From NCBI GenBank assembly GCA_019155205.2, contig JAHNZQ020000172.1, positions 2,490,456 through 2,517,066 of the forward strand: DNA of 26,611 nucleotides, read 5' to 3'. Shown piece after piece: positions 9,005-18,133 of the stretch. Source of the stretch: Gracilaria vermiculophylla. Its lineage: Eukaryota; Rhodophyta; Florideophyceae; Gracilariales; Gracilariaceae. The translations under genes and the position numbers were made by a program. Positions within the stretch are counted from its first letter, which is position 1. Every line of letters starts with the position of its first letter. The notes beneath the pieces are model-generated. The model was not told the DNA's origin. It saw only the letters and a list, made by a program, of their open reading frames with translations, and searched no databases.

Positions 9005-9430
9005 ATGTCCGACATCGCGTTGCCCAAGGCCACGGTCAACAAGTTCGCCAACGACGTCGCGGCGAGCCTGGACGTGCGGCTTGCCGCCGAGACGCGCGAG
9101 CTCATCGCCGAGTGCTGCACCGAGTTCGTGCAGCTGCTGTCGTCGGAGGCCAACGAAATCTGCGAGAAGGACAGCAAGAAGACCATCACGCCCGAGCACG
9201 TGCTGCGCGCGCTCGAGCAGCTGGGGCTGCAGAAGTTCCGCGCCGACGTCGTGGACGAGTACGAACGCGCCAAGCGCGAGGAGAAGAGTCGCCTCAAGGG
9301 CAGCTCGCGCCGCGAGCGCAACAAACATCGCAGCGAGCAGGACAACGAGCAAATGCTGCGCGAACAGGAACGCCTTTTCGCGCTCGCACGCTCCGATCCT
9401 ATGGCCATGAATCCGCCGCACCACAACTAG
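9005..9430 (+). CDS. DR1: NC2-beta (Dr1), histone-fold transcription cofactor
   Basis: 141 residues. NC2-beta pairs with NC2-alpha through histone folds, clamps TBP on DNA and represses or redirects RNA polymerase II initiation in the nucleus. The H2B-like histone fold spans about 5-83: LPKATVNKFANDV (6-18), then ETRELIAECCTEFVQLLSSE and ANEICEKD (29-56), then KKTITPEHVLRALEQLGL (58-75), a near-diagnostic match to Dr1/NF-YB-type folds. What separates it from NF-YB is the C-terminal half: a charged linker and the helix NEQMLREQERLFALARS (114-130), which matches the Dr1 tail. The start is the Met directly before the conserved LPKA segment; an upstream in-frame frame exists but is not conserved. 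Length is slightly under the animal protein (about 175). Confidence 0.92.
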   Translation: MSDIALPKATVNKFANDVAASLDVRLAAETRELIAECCTEFVQLLSSEANEICEKDSKKTITPEHVLRALEQLGLQKFRADVVDEYERAKREEKSRLKGSSRRERNKHRSEQDNEQMLREQERLFALARSDPMAMNPPHHN

Positions 9431-9831
9431 CACCGACGTCTGCACGTACCACTCGTCCGTCGCAGCAATAATTGGCGTAACTGCGTGCTACTTGAGCGTT
9501 CCACCCGCGCGCTATATTTGGGTCCTCACGCGACGCCGCGCTACCCTGTCGGCCCCTCTCGTGTAAACCACTCTGCGTGCATGCGCGCGTTTTCACAAAC
9601 ATCGCCGTCTTGAGCTGTCTCTTTATAAACAAAATGCGCCTCACCCGGCGCCCTGCGTTAGCACTTTCCACAGCCCGAAACCAAAAAAAATGGAGAAAAG
9701 AAAGAAAAACAGTATCGCGACAAAACATACAACGCTCTGCACAAAAAGGCGTGTCGCTGACAAAATGCTGTAGCTTGTACCACTTTCGCGCATCATGTCC
9801 AGCAACCACTCCAATCTCGAGACCGCGCGCT
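9431..9831. other. Spacer between convergent NC2-beta and Ser-rich genes
   Basis: 400 bases between the 3' ends of a plus-strand and a minus-strand gene. It holds an A-rich patch around 9681-9712 on the plus strand. Transcript ends of both neighbours should fall here. An overlapping minus-strand frame that runs through it into the next gene is Arg/Ala-rich and looks like a shadow frame. Confidence 0.4.
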
Positions 9832-10839
9832 CTAGAAAGTGTACTCCCACTGGCCTCTCATTTTCTGCGTCCATTTCCTCAACCACCACCGAATCCTCCG
9901 CGTCGAGAACCGTTTCTTCTGCACAAACGAGTCGTTGTGGTAGTACGAGGGCATGTTCACGTGCTTGTATGACGGGTACTGCTGCTGTTGTTGAAAGCGC
10001 GACGACGCGCGGTACGCCTGCGTCCGACCGCGATTCGAAGCGCCGCCATGCTTGCCGCCAGCGCCGCTCGCGCAATGCTCGAACTCCGACACGGCGCGCT
10101 TGTTGTGGTGCCCGACGGTAGGCGATATAGAACCCGAGAAAAACTGGCTCAGCAGCTTTGAGCTGTCGGCCTCGTCGTCGTACGCGTCGTAGGCGGCGGG
10201 TATGACGCGTGTTTTCAGAGCGGGGCGGCGCAGCGTGGCGCTGTGGAACTCGCGCGCGCCGGGCGCCTGGCGCTGGCGCTGCCTCTGCCCCACCACCCGC
10301 TCGGCGCGGTTCACGTCGTTCTGAACGATCCAGATGTCGCTCGACACGTGCGCCGATTTGGAGTACGACGCCGGCTCCGATATGACGGAGCCGCACTCCG
10401 AGTTGGTGGCGCTGTGCTTCGACCACTGCTTCCAGGCGGACGCCGAGACCGAGTGACTGACGGCGCGCGACGCCCTCGAAAGAGAGGGCGGCGTAGACAG
10501 CGGGCGGCGCGGCTGTCTTGCGTGGCGCTGCGCGATGGAGGACGGCGTCAGAATGGACGCGGATGAGAGCGTGGACGCCTGGAAGCTCTGGCGCGGCACG
10601 TGTGACAGCGGAGACTCTGTGCGGATTGAGGCGCACGACGACGCGTCGTGTTCTTCTTCGAGCCGGGTGAAAAACGGCGACTTGGTGGAGGCGGTCAACG
10701 GGGAGGGCAAGCGGGACGGCGAAGACGGGCGAGCCGAAAGATGCAGATGGTGGTTCGACGCGGACGGGACGGTGGTGCTGATGGAGGTGATTGTGGAGCT
10801 CTTGGTGGGCAACGCGAAGGAGGCGCGGCTGTCAGACAT
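9832..10839 (-). CDS. Unknown Ser/Arg-rich protein with a Trp/Arg-rich C-terminus
   Basis: 335 residues; I recognise no family. Residues 1-165 are dominated by Ser, Pro, Thr and Ala and should be disordered. Residues 180-192 are basic and Gln-rich (RQRQRQ), followed by an acidic AYDAYDDEAD patch (217-226), a Gly/His/Asn-rich stretch (255-272) and a Gln run with Tyr/Pro (282-298). The end is a compact amphipathic Arg/Trp segment, RRIRWWLRKWTQKMRGQW (314-331), which could bind a membrane or a partner. I start at the Met at 10839 because upstream DNA becomes the same G/A-rich (C/T on the sense strand) leader seen before other genes; the frame stays open to 10893. A 331-codon minus-strand frame (9641-10636) overlaps in another phase, but its composition is that of a GC-driven shadow. 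The sequence shows no catalytic motif. Confidence 0.58.
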   Translation of the reverse strand: MSDSRASFALPTKSSTITSISTTVPSASNHHLHLSARPSSPSRLPSPLTASTKSPFFTRLEEEHDASSCASIRTESPLSHVPRQSFQASTLSSASILTPSSIAQRHARQPRRPLSTPPSLSRASRAVSHSVSASAWKQWSKHSATNSECGSVISEPASYSKSAHVSSDIWIVQNDVNRAERVVGQRQRQRQAPGAREFHSATLRRPALKTRVIPAAYDAYDDEADSSKLLSQFFSGSISPTVGHHNKRAVSEFEHCASGAGGKHGGASNRGRTQAYRASSRFQQQQQYPSYKHVNMPSYYHNDSFVQKKRFSTRRIRWWLRKWTQKMRGQWEYTF

Positions 10840-11148
10840 GGCGATGCTTCGGCGGCCGCAGCTGCAAGGCGGAGGCGATGAGGAACGGGCCAAAGGCGAA
10901 GGGCGGGGGGGAGGGAGAGGCAGGGGTCGTGGGCGGTCGGGTGAGCGGCGGCGAGCGGCTAAAAGGGGAACGAGGCAGGGCCGGTGTGAGGGGCGACGCG
11001 AGGTGAACTCTACGCGTCAGCACCTGAATTGAATAGAGTGCGCCACGTGCGACGCAGCGCGGTAAGGCGTGACGGCTCGCGCGTGGTACCAATCACACGT
11101 GACCGCGCGCGCACAAATATCGCGCGCGCCGCTCGCGGCACAGTAATT
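10840..11148. promoter_or_regulatory. Upstream region of the Ser-rich gene
   Basis: 310 bases between the Ser-rich gene start and the 3' end of the phosphatase gene, both on the minus strand. 10896-10982 is strongly G/A-biased on the plus strand, giving a pyrimidine-rich leader for the minus gene. 11090-11140 contains CG-alternating runs (CGCGCGC). No TATA box is evident. Confidence 0.45.
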
Positions 11149-12417
11149 TTACGCCCGAGCGTCGCGCCGTACTTCGGTGCGGCGCACCACCGCACCGTTC
11201 AGATCCACAAAGCGCACCTTCATCACGTCCGAGTCGTTGCGGATGACCACGTCCAGGAAGCCCTGCCGGTCCAGCGAGAACACCGACTCGTTGAGTGCGC
11301 GCCGCACCGTCGAGATCTTCGACCCCGCTCCGGAGATGAACGCCGGCAGCCTGCCTATCTGCAGCTGCTCCAGCAGGTGCTCGTGTCCGCTGAAGTACGC
11401 ACTCACGTTGTGCTTGTTGAGAGTGTCCAGCAGCACCGTTCTCATCTGTAGCAAGTTTTCGCTCTCCACCACGGAGTTCTCGCCCGAAGACTGCAGCGGG
11501 TGGTGCCCGATCACAATCTTCCATCGCGCCTTGCTTTCGCTCAGAGCCTTGTCCAGCTGTGCAATTTGCTCATCTCGATACTCCGCCCTCACATGTTCTC
11601 TGAACGACTTCAATTGCTCCTCGCTGTAGTACATGACGGTTGTGTCCAAGTAGGCGATGAGAACAGAATTGCCCTCATCCTCGTACGTATCAAAGTAGTA
11701 CCTCTTTTTCATCTGCCAGAACACATCGTGCCTTCCCAGATCTTCTTGCGCAGACACATTACCATTGTAGTCGTGATTCCCGACGGTCATTTTCCACGGC
11801 ACTTTGAGTTCATCATACTTCAAGTAAACGCCTCTCCACGACCGCTCCACCTGTCCGTCCATCGCACTCAGAATGCCGTTGTCGTAAAAGTTATCCCCAA
11901 CACTTACGATGAATCTCGGCTTCGAAACGCGAGCAAACGAGGCCATTTCGATGGCTACATCACGTTGGCAGCACATGCCGTCTCTTCCCCAGTCTCCCAC
12001 GACTTGGAATCGAAGCCCTGGCTCAGGCGCTATTTTCCCGCTATTCTTCTCGTGCCTCACGCACAACTCATCGCCCACAACGTGGTCTAACACCCACATC
12101 CGCCGCCTTCCCAGCGCCGCGTCGCACTCTTGACTTTTCTTGAGCCCCAGATTTGCCTGGTTCCACCAACTTATGGCCTTGGCATACTTCGTATGGGCGC
12201 TTGAGAGCGAGGAATCTATCATGAACACCCCGACAAGCAAACAAATCGCGCCGGCCGCCGCCGCTATCCGCAGAGCGCCAGAGTGCGCGCTCAACCATTG
12301 CCGTGCTGATCGTTCGCGAAAATAGCTTGAAGCTCGATCCTGCGCCCGTTGTTCAATGCACATGGTGGAGTATTTACACAAAGCGCTCTCCCGTGCAGCC
12401 GCGCTTTCGGCACGCAT
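11149..12417 (-). CDS. Membrane-anchored purple acid phosphatase (ACP5/type 5-like)
   Basis: 422 residues from Met at 12417 (an alternative Met at 12363 gives 404). It is a metallophosphoesterase with a dinuclear Fe-metal centre that hydrolyses phosphomonoesters. All five metal-ligand blocks of the family are visible in order: GDWG (141-144), GDNFYDNG (174-181, with the Tyr that gives the purple charge-transfer colour), GNHDY (213-217), VIGHHP (302-307) and SGHEH (343-347). The catalytic domain spans about 135-405 and resembles the small (type 5) class rather than plant high-molecular-weight forms. Residues 50-68 form one hydrophobic segment after a basic N-terminus, consistent with an uncleaved signal anchor and a lumenal or extracellular catalytic domain. 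That fits scavenging of phosphate, but phosphate regulation is not visible in the sequence. Confidence 0.92.
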   Translation of the reverse strand: MRAESAAARESALCKYSTMCIEQRAQDRASSYFRERSARQWLSAHSGALRIAAAAGAICLLVGVFMIDSSLSSAHTKYAKAISWWNQANLGLKKSQECDAALGRRRMWVLDHVVGDELCVRHEKNSGKIAPEPGLRFQVVGDWGRDGMCCQRDVAIEMASFARVSKPRFIVSVGDNFYDNGILSAMDGQVERSWRGVYLKYDELKVPWKMTVGNHDYNGNVSAQEDLGRHDVFWQMKKRYYFDTYEDEGNSVLIAYLDTTVMYYSEEQLKSFREHVRAEYRDEQIAQLDKALSESKARWKIVIGHHPLQSSGENSVVESENLLQMRTVLLDTLNKHNVSAYFSGHEHLLEQLQIGRLPAFISGAGSKISTVRRALNESVFSLDRQGFLDVVIRNDSDVMKVRFVDLNGAVVRRTEVRRDARA

Positions 12418-12981
12418 ATGGTCTGCGAGCCGAGTCGAGCGTCAGAAAAAGCGGTTCAGTGCGCGGAAAGTGCGCGTAGGTCAGGCGTCGCACGCGGACG
12501 GCGGGCGCTATCGCGAGGGTGCGCCAGGGGGTGGGGGGCGCGCGGTTGATTGAAAGACGGTGGCGCGTCGCGCATGGTCGCTCCAAATGACGGTTGACGG
12601 CACGTCGCGCGGCAGCATGCGTTGCCGTCGTAGAAATGCAATATTGTGGTGAACACTGCATCTTGCCTGACCAGCGTCTGAATTTCATTTGCAACTGGCG
12701 CAGGCGCCGCGGCGCGTCCCACACTTGTCCTCCGCGCACCCGTCGCTCGCATGTGCGGTGGGGCTCCCCCGACACGCCCCAGCGTCCAGGCATTGCCGCC
12801 GACGAAGTGAGCTCGTTTAGAACGCGCGTCGCACGCGATGGGCGCGCCGACGACCGTCTTCGAAGTTGCTCTCATCTGCTGATGTTTACACGCCTATGGA
12901 GGCTCAGTGGAAGCGGCGACGGGACATAGCGCTCTACGCATTGTGCTCACTAGCATACATATACACGCGCAAAAGGGACGT
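12418..12981. other. Spacer holding the phosphatase promoter
   Basis: 560 bases between the phosphatase start (minus) and the 3' end of the TRIC-like gene (minus). 12516-12544 is a G-rich plus-strand run, the same leader type as elsewhere. Two plus-strand frames of about 104-111 codons near 12594-13227 show no motif, and the second overlaps the TRIC-like gene; I do not call them. Nothing else is recognised. Confidence 0.4.
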
Positions 12982-13977
12982 CTATCGCTCAGATTTGACT
13001 TGTCTTCTCTTTCTTATGCCTCTTTTCTGCTTCTGGTCGAATGCTTTCCACATTTGCTGCACCTGGTTATCAGCGTTCCCTGCTTCCGCCCCGTCCCCCG
13101 CTTGCCCATCAGGCACCTCGTGCGGTTCACTATGCTTTCTGACACCAGTTACAGCAAAGAATATTTGCTCCAAGACGTAGAACGGGTTGATATGTCTTCC
13201 AATCAGAGTTTCAATGGCAGCGTGTGAGCACAAGAACAGCGCAATCCAGAACCGCGCCGCCCTTGGGTGCAGCACAAACGTCATGGGCATCAGCGACGTT
13301 CTGAACATCATGTGTGGGTCTGTTGCGACGTAGTAGCAAGCGGATGCAATGTACGCACTCTTAAACCCCCAACCGGGTGCTGACAATTCGCCAGCCGCTG
13401 AAAAGCCCTCCTGCACGATTCGCTCAAGCGTGACGAAGAATGAGCCGCCCGAGCCTGACAACCCCCCCAGAACAATCGCGCCGGCCGCCGCGCCTGGGAA
13501 CAGCCGATTGTGTTGGTCGATGAAGTTAAATATGGCCCGCGACTTTGCGGCCATTGCCGTGAACGACAGCACGGCGGCCACCGGCCGGAAGGTCAGGAAG
13601 GCGCGAACTGTGGAGTAATGGTTGACCGCGTACCAAGCCAATGTGACGTAGGAAAGCATGAAGTTGGACGCATGCGTGAAGAGAGGGGCAGGTTTGGCGG
13701 AAAACATGGACGCGAGCGTGGATCCCCCAAACGCGGCAAAGATGGTGAGAACAAGCGATTTGAGCCAGAATTGTTGGCCGCGAGTTAGTCGGTAGATGTT
13801 AAGGGAAGCGAACAAAGCGTGGGCAACCAGCAGGACGGGGATGACAGGTTGATCCACGAGGAACCACTGCAGTTCTGGCTCAAACATGAAAAACCCCGGC
13901 GGCGATACGTAGGTTCTGTACGTTGTGAACAGCATCTTGTAGCTGTTCCATATCTTTCGAAGATGATCCAATTCCAT
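12982..13977 (-). CDS. TRIC/TMEM38-like multi-pass membrane protein
   Basis: 331 residues from Met at 13977; an upstream in-frame Met at 14058 would add 27. TRIC proteins form trimeric monovalent-cation channels of internal membranes that balance charge during calcium release. About six or seven hydrophobic segments are visible (near 44-60, 71-92, 104-118, 132-146, 161-174, 207-216 and 241-260). Two Gly-rich signatures sit where TRIC has them: AAFGGSTLASMF (81-92), resembling the TRIC FGGG-type kink, and GGLSGSGGSFF (171-181), resembling the second Gly-rich kink (GTxxGxGG). The C-terminus (281-331) is hydrophilic and ends in a very basic stretch (KQKRGIRKRR), which could be a retrieval or cytosolic tail. 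The similarity is motif-level only, so an uncharacterised membrane family is a fair alternative. Confidence 0.6.
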   Translation of the reverse strand: MELDHLRKIWNSYKMLFTTYRTYVSPPGFFMFEPELQWFLVDQPVIPVLLVAHALFASLNIYRLTRGQQFWLKSLVLTIFAAFGGSTLASMFSAKPAPLFTHASNFMLSYVTLAWYAVNHYSTVRAFLTFRPVAAVLSFTAMAAKSRAIFNFIDQHNRLFPGAAAGAIVLGGLSGSGGSFFVTLERIVQEGFSAAGELSAPGWGFKSAYIASACYYVATDPHMMFRTSLMPMTFVLHPRAARFWIALFLCSHAAIETLIGRHINPFYVLEQIFFAVTGVRKHSEPHEVPDGQAGDGAEAGNADNQVQQMWKAFDQKQKRGIRKRRQVKSER

Positions 13978-15739
13978 GGTGTCGTAGGTGGGGCGCAGAG
14001 TTACCAGAAGATGTCTAATAGGAAGCGGACCGTCGTCTCGGGTAGCGCAACGCTGCACGCGGTGTCCAGGCGTGGGATCGAAGTCATGCGCGCGGTGGTC
14101 AAATCTGCGAAGCGCAGCCCGTACCTTCGTGGCGAAGGATCAATGCGGTAATTTTTTGAAGTTCCAAAATGTTGCAAAAAGATCAAAATTCGTGCGTTCG
14201 GAACGGCTGTCCGCTCACGCGCTGAAAACAAGCGCAGCGCGGTCTCGGGACACGCGGCGCCATTGAATTCCAGACACCCGTTCATTTCGCTATCGTGATG
14301 GCTCTCACGAGCATCGATAAATGCCGAGGTCACGAGAAAGCCGGAGCGAGCGAGACGGAGAGAGAGAGAGAGAAAGAGAGAATGAAAACAACAATTAGCC
14401 TCTCTCAAACTGAGAACGAAAGAAAACAGCAACGAGCCTCTCATACTGAGATCCCTCCGTTTCCCTCTCTTCATCGGACCCTGTCTCTCTCCTTATCGCT
14501 GCTTCTCCATTTACATGTCACTCTTGCTTAAATTCCATATCCATCCTTACCTCACCGCGCCGGGTTGGTCAGCTTGCACAACCCCATCGTCTTTCGAACT
14601 CTACCAAAACCACAATCTTGCGGGCCTACATGCGTACAAACGTGCGTTCGTCATTCCTGGTGTTTGCTAGTGTTCCAATGATCAACATGATCTGACACTG
14701 GGCTCAAAAGGAGCGCATGTGATGCTACGGATCTAAGGCACGGCGCTCTCGCGCAGTGGTCAGGATATTTGCTTCTTTCTACGTCTAAGAGACTCCTACC
14801 CTTCACCTCCTCATCTAGGGTTGCCACAGGAATATCGTCGACGAGCAGCGTCTGGACAGCGGATCGCCAAGACGTTTTCAAAATGTCGGAGGAGGGACGG
14901 CGGCCTTCGCACCATTGGTTGACGCGGTAGCTGACAGTGACGTGAAGGCGCACCGCACATGTCTTCAGTCATCCGGAGCCTAGATTCCGAGGTGGGAACG
15001 TAATTTTACTCGAAAACGATGGCTGCAACTGCAGCGCTGCAACTGGCAACTATGGAAGGCGCCATCTGCTTGACTAGTGGTAAGGTGGGGAGCGGGCGAT
15101 GTACACAAACGGTTCATAACGGCCGCATCCACGACGTCGAAAGCACCGTCCACCAACGCAACCGCTGTGTGCCGCTCGCACGCGACGAGACGACAGTGAA
15201 GGTTCCCTAGCTGCCGTGCGAGGTCAGCTTACCGCAGAGCCGTGTACGAGTGCCAGCCAAGGGCGGGCAGCCAAGGGTGCGCGGACGCGCCAACAAAAGA
15301 CATCACCATTAACAAGGCGGCAACGCAGTGCTCAAACGGAGAAAAGCGCTCCTCTCATATCTGTAGAGGACACATACCGCTGCCGTGCACGTCGAGGCCG
15401 CGCTCAGAAGCGGCACCCCATGGCGAGGCCGTACAGGGCGCCAATCCGTCGCTGCCACGGCGCAAGCCTCGGCGCCAGCAGGGGGCGCCTTTTTTGCCAC
15501 GCGCCCGCGCAAAAGCGGCATTCGCCCGTTGGGTGTCGCGCACATTGGTGGCGCGTAGCCCACGCGTCGCGGCCACGCAGCAATGCTGCGGAGCCATCTT
15601 GCCGCCCTTAAAACCGCTCCTCTGCTCCTGCGGACTACGGACATTCCCACATCGCAACCGTTCCATTCCCACCTGGCCGCCTCCCCCCTGCCACTGCCTC
15701 TAGTTCAGCCGCTCTCCCGCCCCCCTCCACTCGCCCAAA
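13978..15739. other. 1.76-kb intergenic region between divergent genes
   Basis: It lies between the starts of the TRIC-like gene (minus) and the small Cys-tail gene (plus), so it should contain both promoters. I find no gene. It contains a GA microsatellite (14355-14381) followed by further purine/pyrimidine-biased sequence to about 14505. The final 120 bases (15620-15739) are C/T-rich, the usual leader style. A TTAAAA element at 15607-15612, about 130 bases before the next start codon, is a weak TATA-like candidate. Confidence 0.45.
14355..14381. repeat. GA dinucleotide microsatellite
   Basis: A run of GA dinucleotides, interrupted once by AAA, spans roughly 14355-14381. It is simple-sequence DNA in a long intergenic region. 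Confidence 0.85.
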
Positions 15740-16045
15740 ATGCGATCCGCACGCTTCTGCTTCGCCGTTCTGCTGCTTTGCGTGTTTGCCACGTGCTCGC
15801 GCGCCACGCCTGTGCACTCCCTTAAGCCTGTGTCTCGCTCCGCCTCGAGTGCGCGACAAGACGCCCTTCGAAATGTCGTTCGAGATAACGTTCTTGATGA
15901 TATCGGCAATGAAATCGACCAAGGCATAGGTTCTGTCCAGGAACGTACCGGGCTTCCCCGGTGGGCTGTCATCGCCATTGCTATTGCGGCTGTTGTCCTC
16001 TTTCTGGCTATGCTCATCTGCTGTTGCTGCTGTTGTTGTCGCTAA
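15740..16045 (+). CDS. Small signal-peptide/single-TM protein with Cys7 C-terminus
   Basis: 101 residues; no family recognised. Residues 1 to about 21 form a classic signal peptide: Arg near the start, the hydrophobic core FCFAVLLLCVFAT, then a small-residue cleavage region (CSRA-TP). Residues 24-74 are a short polar ectodomain with a helical, charged part (about 39-68). Residues 75-94 are a strong transmembrane helix (AVIAIAIAAVVLFLAMLI), followed immediately by seven consecutive Cys and a terminal Arg. The predicted topology is type I, with the Cys cluster at the cytosolic membrane face, where such clusters are usually S-acylated or bind metal. The start has a C-rich leader and the context CAAAATG. 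The signal peptide, TM helix and stop occur in exactly the order expected for a real small gene, which is why I call it despite its size. Confidence 0.68.
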   Translation: MRSARFCFAVLLLCVFATCSRATPVHSLKPVSRSASSARQDALRNVVRDNVLDDIGNEIDQGIGSVQERTGLPRWAVIAIAIAAVVLFLAMLICCCCCCCR

Positions 16046-16169
16046 GCAGTGCACATCCCGACGTACCCCTTGCCACCTTCTCTAGCGATAATCTAGTAAC
16101 TTTCAACTTCATTAGCCGTTCATCCCCTTTATAAAACAGCCCCCGTGATACTATTGTACACCACCTTTG

Positions 16170-17009
16170 CTATTGTCGTCTGCTGTAAGCAACAGCTGCG
16201 TAATGCGTGCTGCGAAGCGCCCTGGCCCACGCCACTACATCTGGGAATGCCTCGGAAAATTCCTCATCGCGGAACAAATCTGCCCCTCTGGCGTATCGTT
16301 CGCCGTCAAAGTAGATGCTCTCCGCCACCACTACATCGGCAAACGTCACGCTCTCCCCGCACAAGTACCGCAAGTGCTTCCCCGAGTAGCACGAAAGCGC
16401 CGCACGTATGGCGTTTAGTCCTTTTCTAGCGTGTTCCTTACTGGCCTCTCCCGCATGGCTCCTCGACTCTCTCTTCAACCACCACAGATAAATTTTCACT
16501 ATCAACAACGAGAAAAAACGGTGGCGCCACCGCGGGGGTAGTAGAATTGCTTGTGCAGCGTTAAGGTCGTGTCCGAGGCGATCCGCCAGAGTCTTTTGCA
16601 TGTGCAATACAATGGCGTGTGCGTGCATTTGAAACAGGGAAATGTGGGACAAAAGATGTGACGGGAATATGGTCGGCCGATCCGGAATCCGTACCGAATC
16701 AATGTATTGCGCGATATCGAATATGTTCCAGATGTGGCGCTGCCACTGTTCATTCGTTTGAAGAATGGTGCTATTTATGGCCGTTGCACGTATGCCAAAC
16801 CTCATCCAGATGAGGATGTGCGAGATGATCGGGATTGGGCACGACTGGTGTAATTTGCGGCCGCTGATGTGAGCCACGGCCGATATCGCACTGGTAAGAG
16901 GCGATGAAATATTTGCCCATAACGTTCCCACTTGCGCGTCAAACTGCTTTGAACGTGTAGTGTGATTAGCTGTGGTTGATGATGATGCGACGTCAGTTGT
17001 GGCTTTCAT
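16170..17009 (-). CDS. Glutathione S-transferase-like protein
   Basis: 279 residues. A thioredoxin-like N-terminal domain is suggested at about 28-105. It includes AINSTILQ (78-85), which has the layout of the cis-Pro/Ser glutathione-binding turn, and the following helix WNIFDIAQYIDSVR (94-107). The all-helical C-terminal domain (about 118-270) contains CGESVTFADVVVAESI (217-232), matching the GST N-capping box and hydrophobic staple (Thr222-x-x-Asp225), and ends with FPDVVAWARAL (255-265), a standard GST closing helix. The class cannot be assigned and the N-terminal half is divergent, so activity with glutathione is not certain. It is convergent with the small Cys-tail gene, with 124 bases between stop codons. 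No targeting peptide is clear. Confidence 0.62.
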   Translation of the reverse strand: MKATTDVASSSTTANHTTRSKQFDAQVGTLWANISSPLTSAISAVAHISGRKLHQSCPIPIISHILIWMRFGIRATAINSTILQTNEQWQRHIWNIFDIAQYIDSVRIPDRPTIFPSHLLSHISLFQMHAHAIVLHMQKTLADRLGHDLNAAQAILLPPRWRHRFFSLLIVKIYLWWLKRESRSHAGEASKEHARKGLNAIRAALSCYSGKHLRYLCGESVTFADVVVAESIYFDGERYARGADLFRDEEFSEAFPDVVAWARALRSTHYAAVAYSRRQ

Positions 17010-18133
17010 GAATTGGGCGTAGCTCGTCGTCGATCACTGTGAGGGGGCAGCAGACATGAGACGCGACGCTGGTCGTGGGCAGGGCATAGCAAAAGAGAGC
17101 GAACGCTGGCGTGGATCAGACGGAAGCGGCTGTGGACTTAGGAGTATGGCGGCAGCCGTGCAACACAGGCTGATGCATCTATCTGAACGTCTAGCGTGCG
17201 AGAAATGGGCGAGATTGGGGGCTTCCGTTTTAGAAGACACGACGCGAGGAGCATGGCTGAATTTCGGGCCCTACTGATGGGTTGATTTCCTGTGCTCTAT
17301 AGGCGTCAACGTGCGGACGCTCGACGGGCCCCTTCTGCGTCTCATGCATGAAAGGCTGCGTGCCATGGTGCGTTGAGTTTCGTGCCAATTGACACGAACA
17401 CAACTGACAAAACCAAAAGGTTTGGAAAACAGAATGCGACGGGGGAGAAATTCGGCTCCGGCATGAATGGGGATATAAATGGGAGTGGAAGATTGTGGCC
17501 GTTCCGTGATGAGGCGGGGAAAAAGGTGGGGGGGTCCGGCATGATGGAGGAAGCACGCGACTCCTTCTCGTGCGCGAGTTTCACACGCATGGTCTACAAG
17601 GAATGAGGGCGGACTTGGTGAAAGGAAGTTGATTCCGACGTCAGCGAGGCGACGTTAGGGCGGGAGCGCATTTCGGATGATTCCAGGATCCGAGGAGACG
17701 CTCCATCCCGGCCACCCCGACGACGAAGGCGGCAGTCGCTCGATGCTGGGCAGCACCGTCAGCTCCGAGGTGTAGAAGTGACGCTTCGCGCTTGGAAGGT
17801 CTGCGACGCAACAGCTCAGGCCGAAAATGGACAACAGCAATCGCAGCTTCGAGCGCAAGCGTGGCACATGTTCCCAGAGAAGCCCTTTCCACGTGTGAGG
17901 CACTGACTGGCCGCCGACCTACAGTGGCGTCCGCCAGTTCGTTGCAAGTCGGCGCCTTCATGATGACACGATGAGCCCTCCCCGCCCCCCCGCCATGCGC
18001 ATGACGTCGACCGCGTCAACTCGCTGACCGTACTACGCTGGCGTCCGCGGTTCAACCCCACCTCTTCCCCTATTTCACTCGTGCTCGCCCTTCAGTACGG
18101 CTCCCGCGCCACCGCCCTCTTGCTTGAACGCGA
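17010..18133. other. 1.1-kb divergent intergenic region
   Basis: It lies between the GST-like gene (minus) and the PH-DDHD gene (plus), so both promoters should be here. The last 150 bases on the plus strand are C-rich, with CCCGCCCCCCCGCC at 17980-17993. A TATAAA-containing stretch lies at 17473-17478. Short frames occur on both strands. One minus-strand frame (17655-17903) reads somewhat like protein but lacks an ATG, so I do not call it. Confidence 0.4.

Noticed and set aside
9641..10636. 331-codon minus-strand frame overlapping the Ser-rich gene
   Set aside because: Arg/Ala-rich translation typical of a shadow frame in GC-rich DNA; the other frame has a plausible start behind a leader-like tract and more protein-like features.
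12243..13498. 18-base identical string (AATCGCGCCGGCCGCCGC) in both the phosphatase and the TRIC-like gene
   Set aside because: In both genes it encodes an Ala-rich hydrophobic stretch followed by Gly-Ala-Ile; convergent codon choice in transmembrane segments explains it without recombination.
14744..14815. tRNA-like stretch with a GCGCAGTGGTCAGGA A-box resemblance
   Set aside because: No matching T-arm (GGTTCGA-type B box) and no acceptor stem could be formed, even allowing an intron.
15216..15703. Two overlapping plus-strand frames upstream of the Cys-tail gene
   Set aside because: Arg/Pro/Cys-rich translations with no motif, in GC-rich DNA that should hold the promoter and leader of the next gene.
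17655..17903. Protein-like minus-strand frame (KGLLWEHVPRLRSKL...)
   Set aside because: No ATG in the frame (it would need GTG), it is short, and I could not join it to another exon with convincing splice sites. RNA evidence could revive it.
18040..18062. GGTTCAACCCC resembling a tRNA B box
   Set aside because: Flanks do not pair into a T-stem and no A box lies at the right distance upstream.
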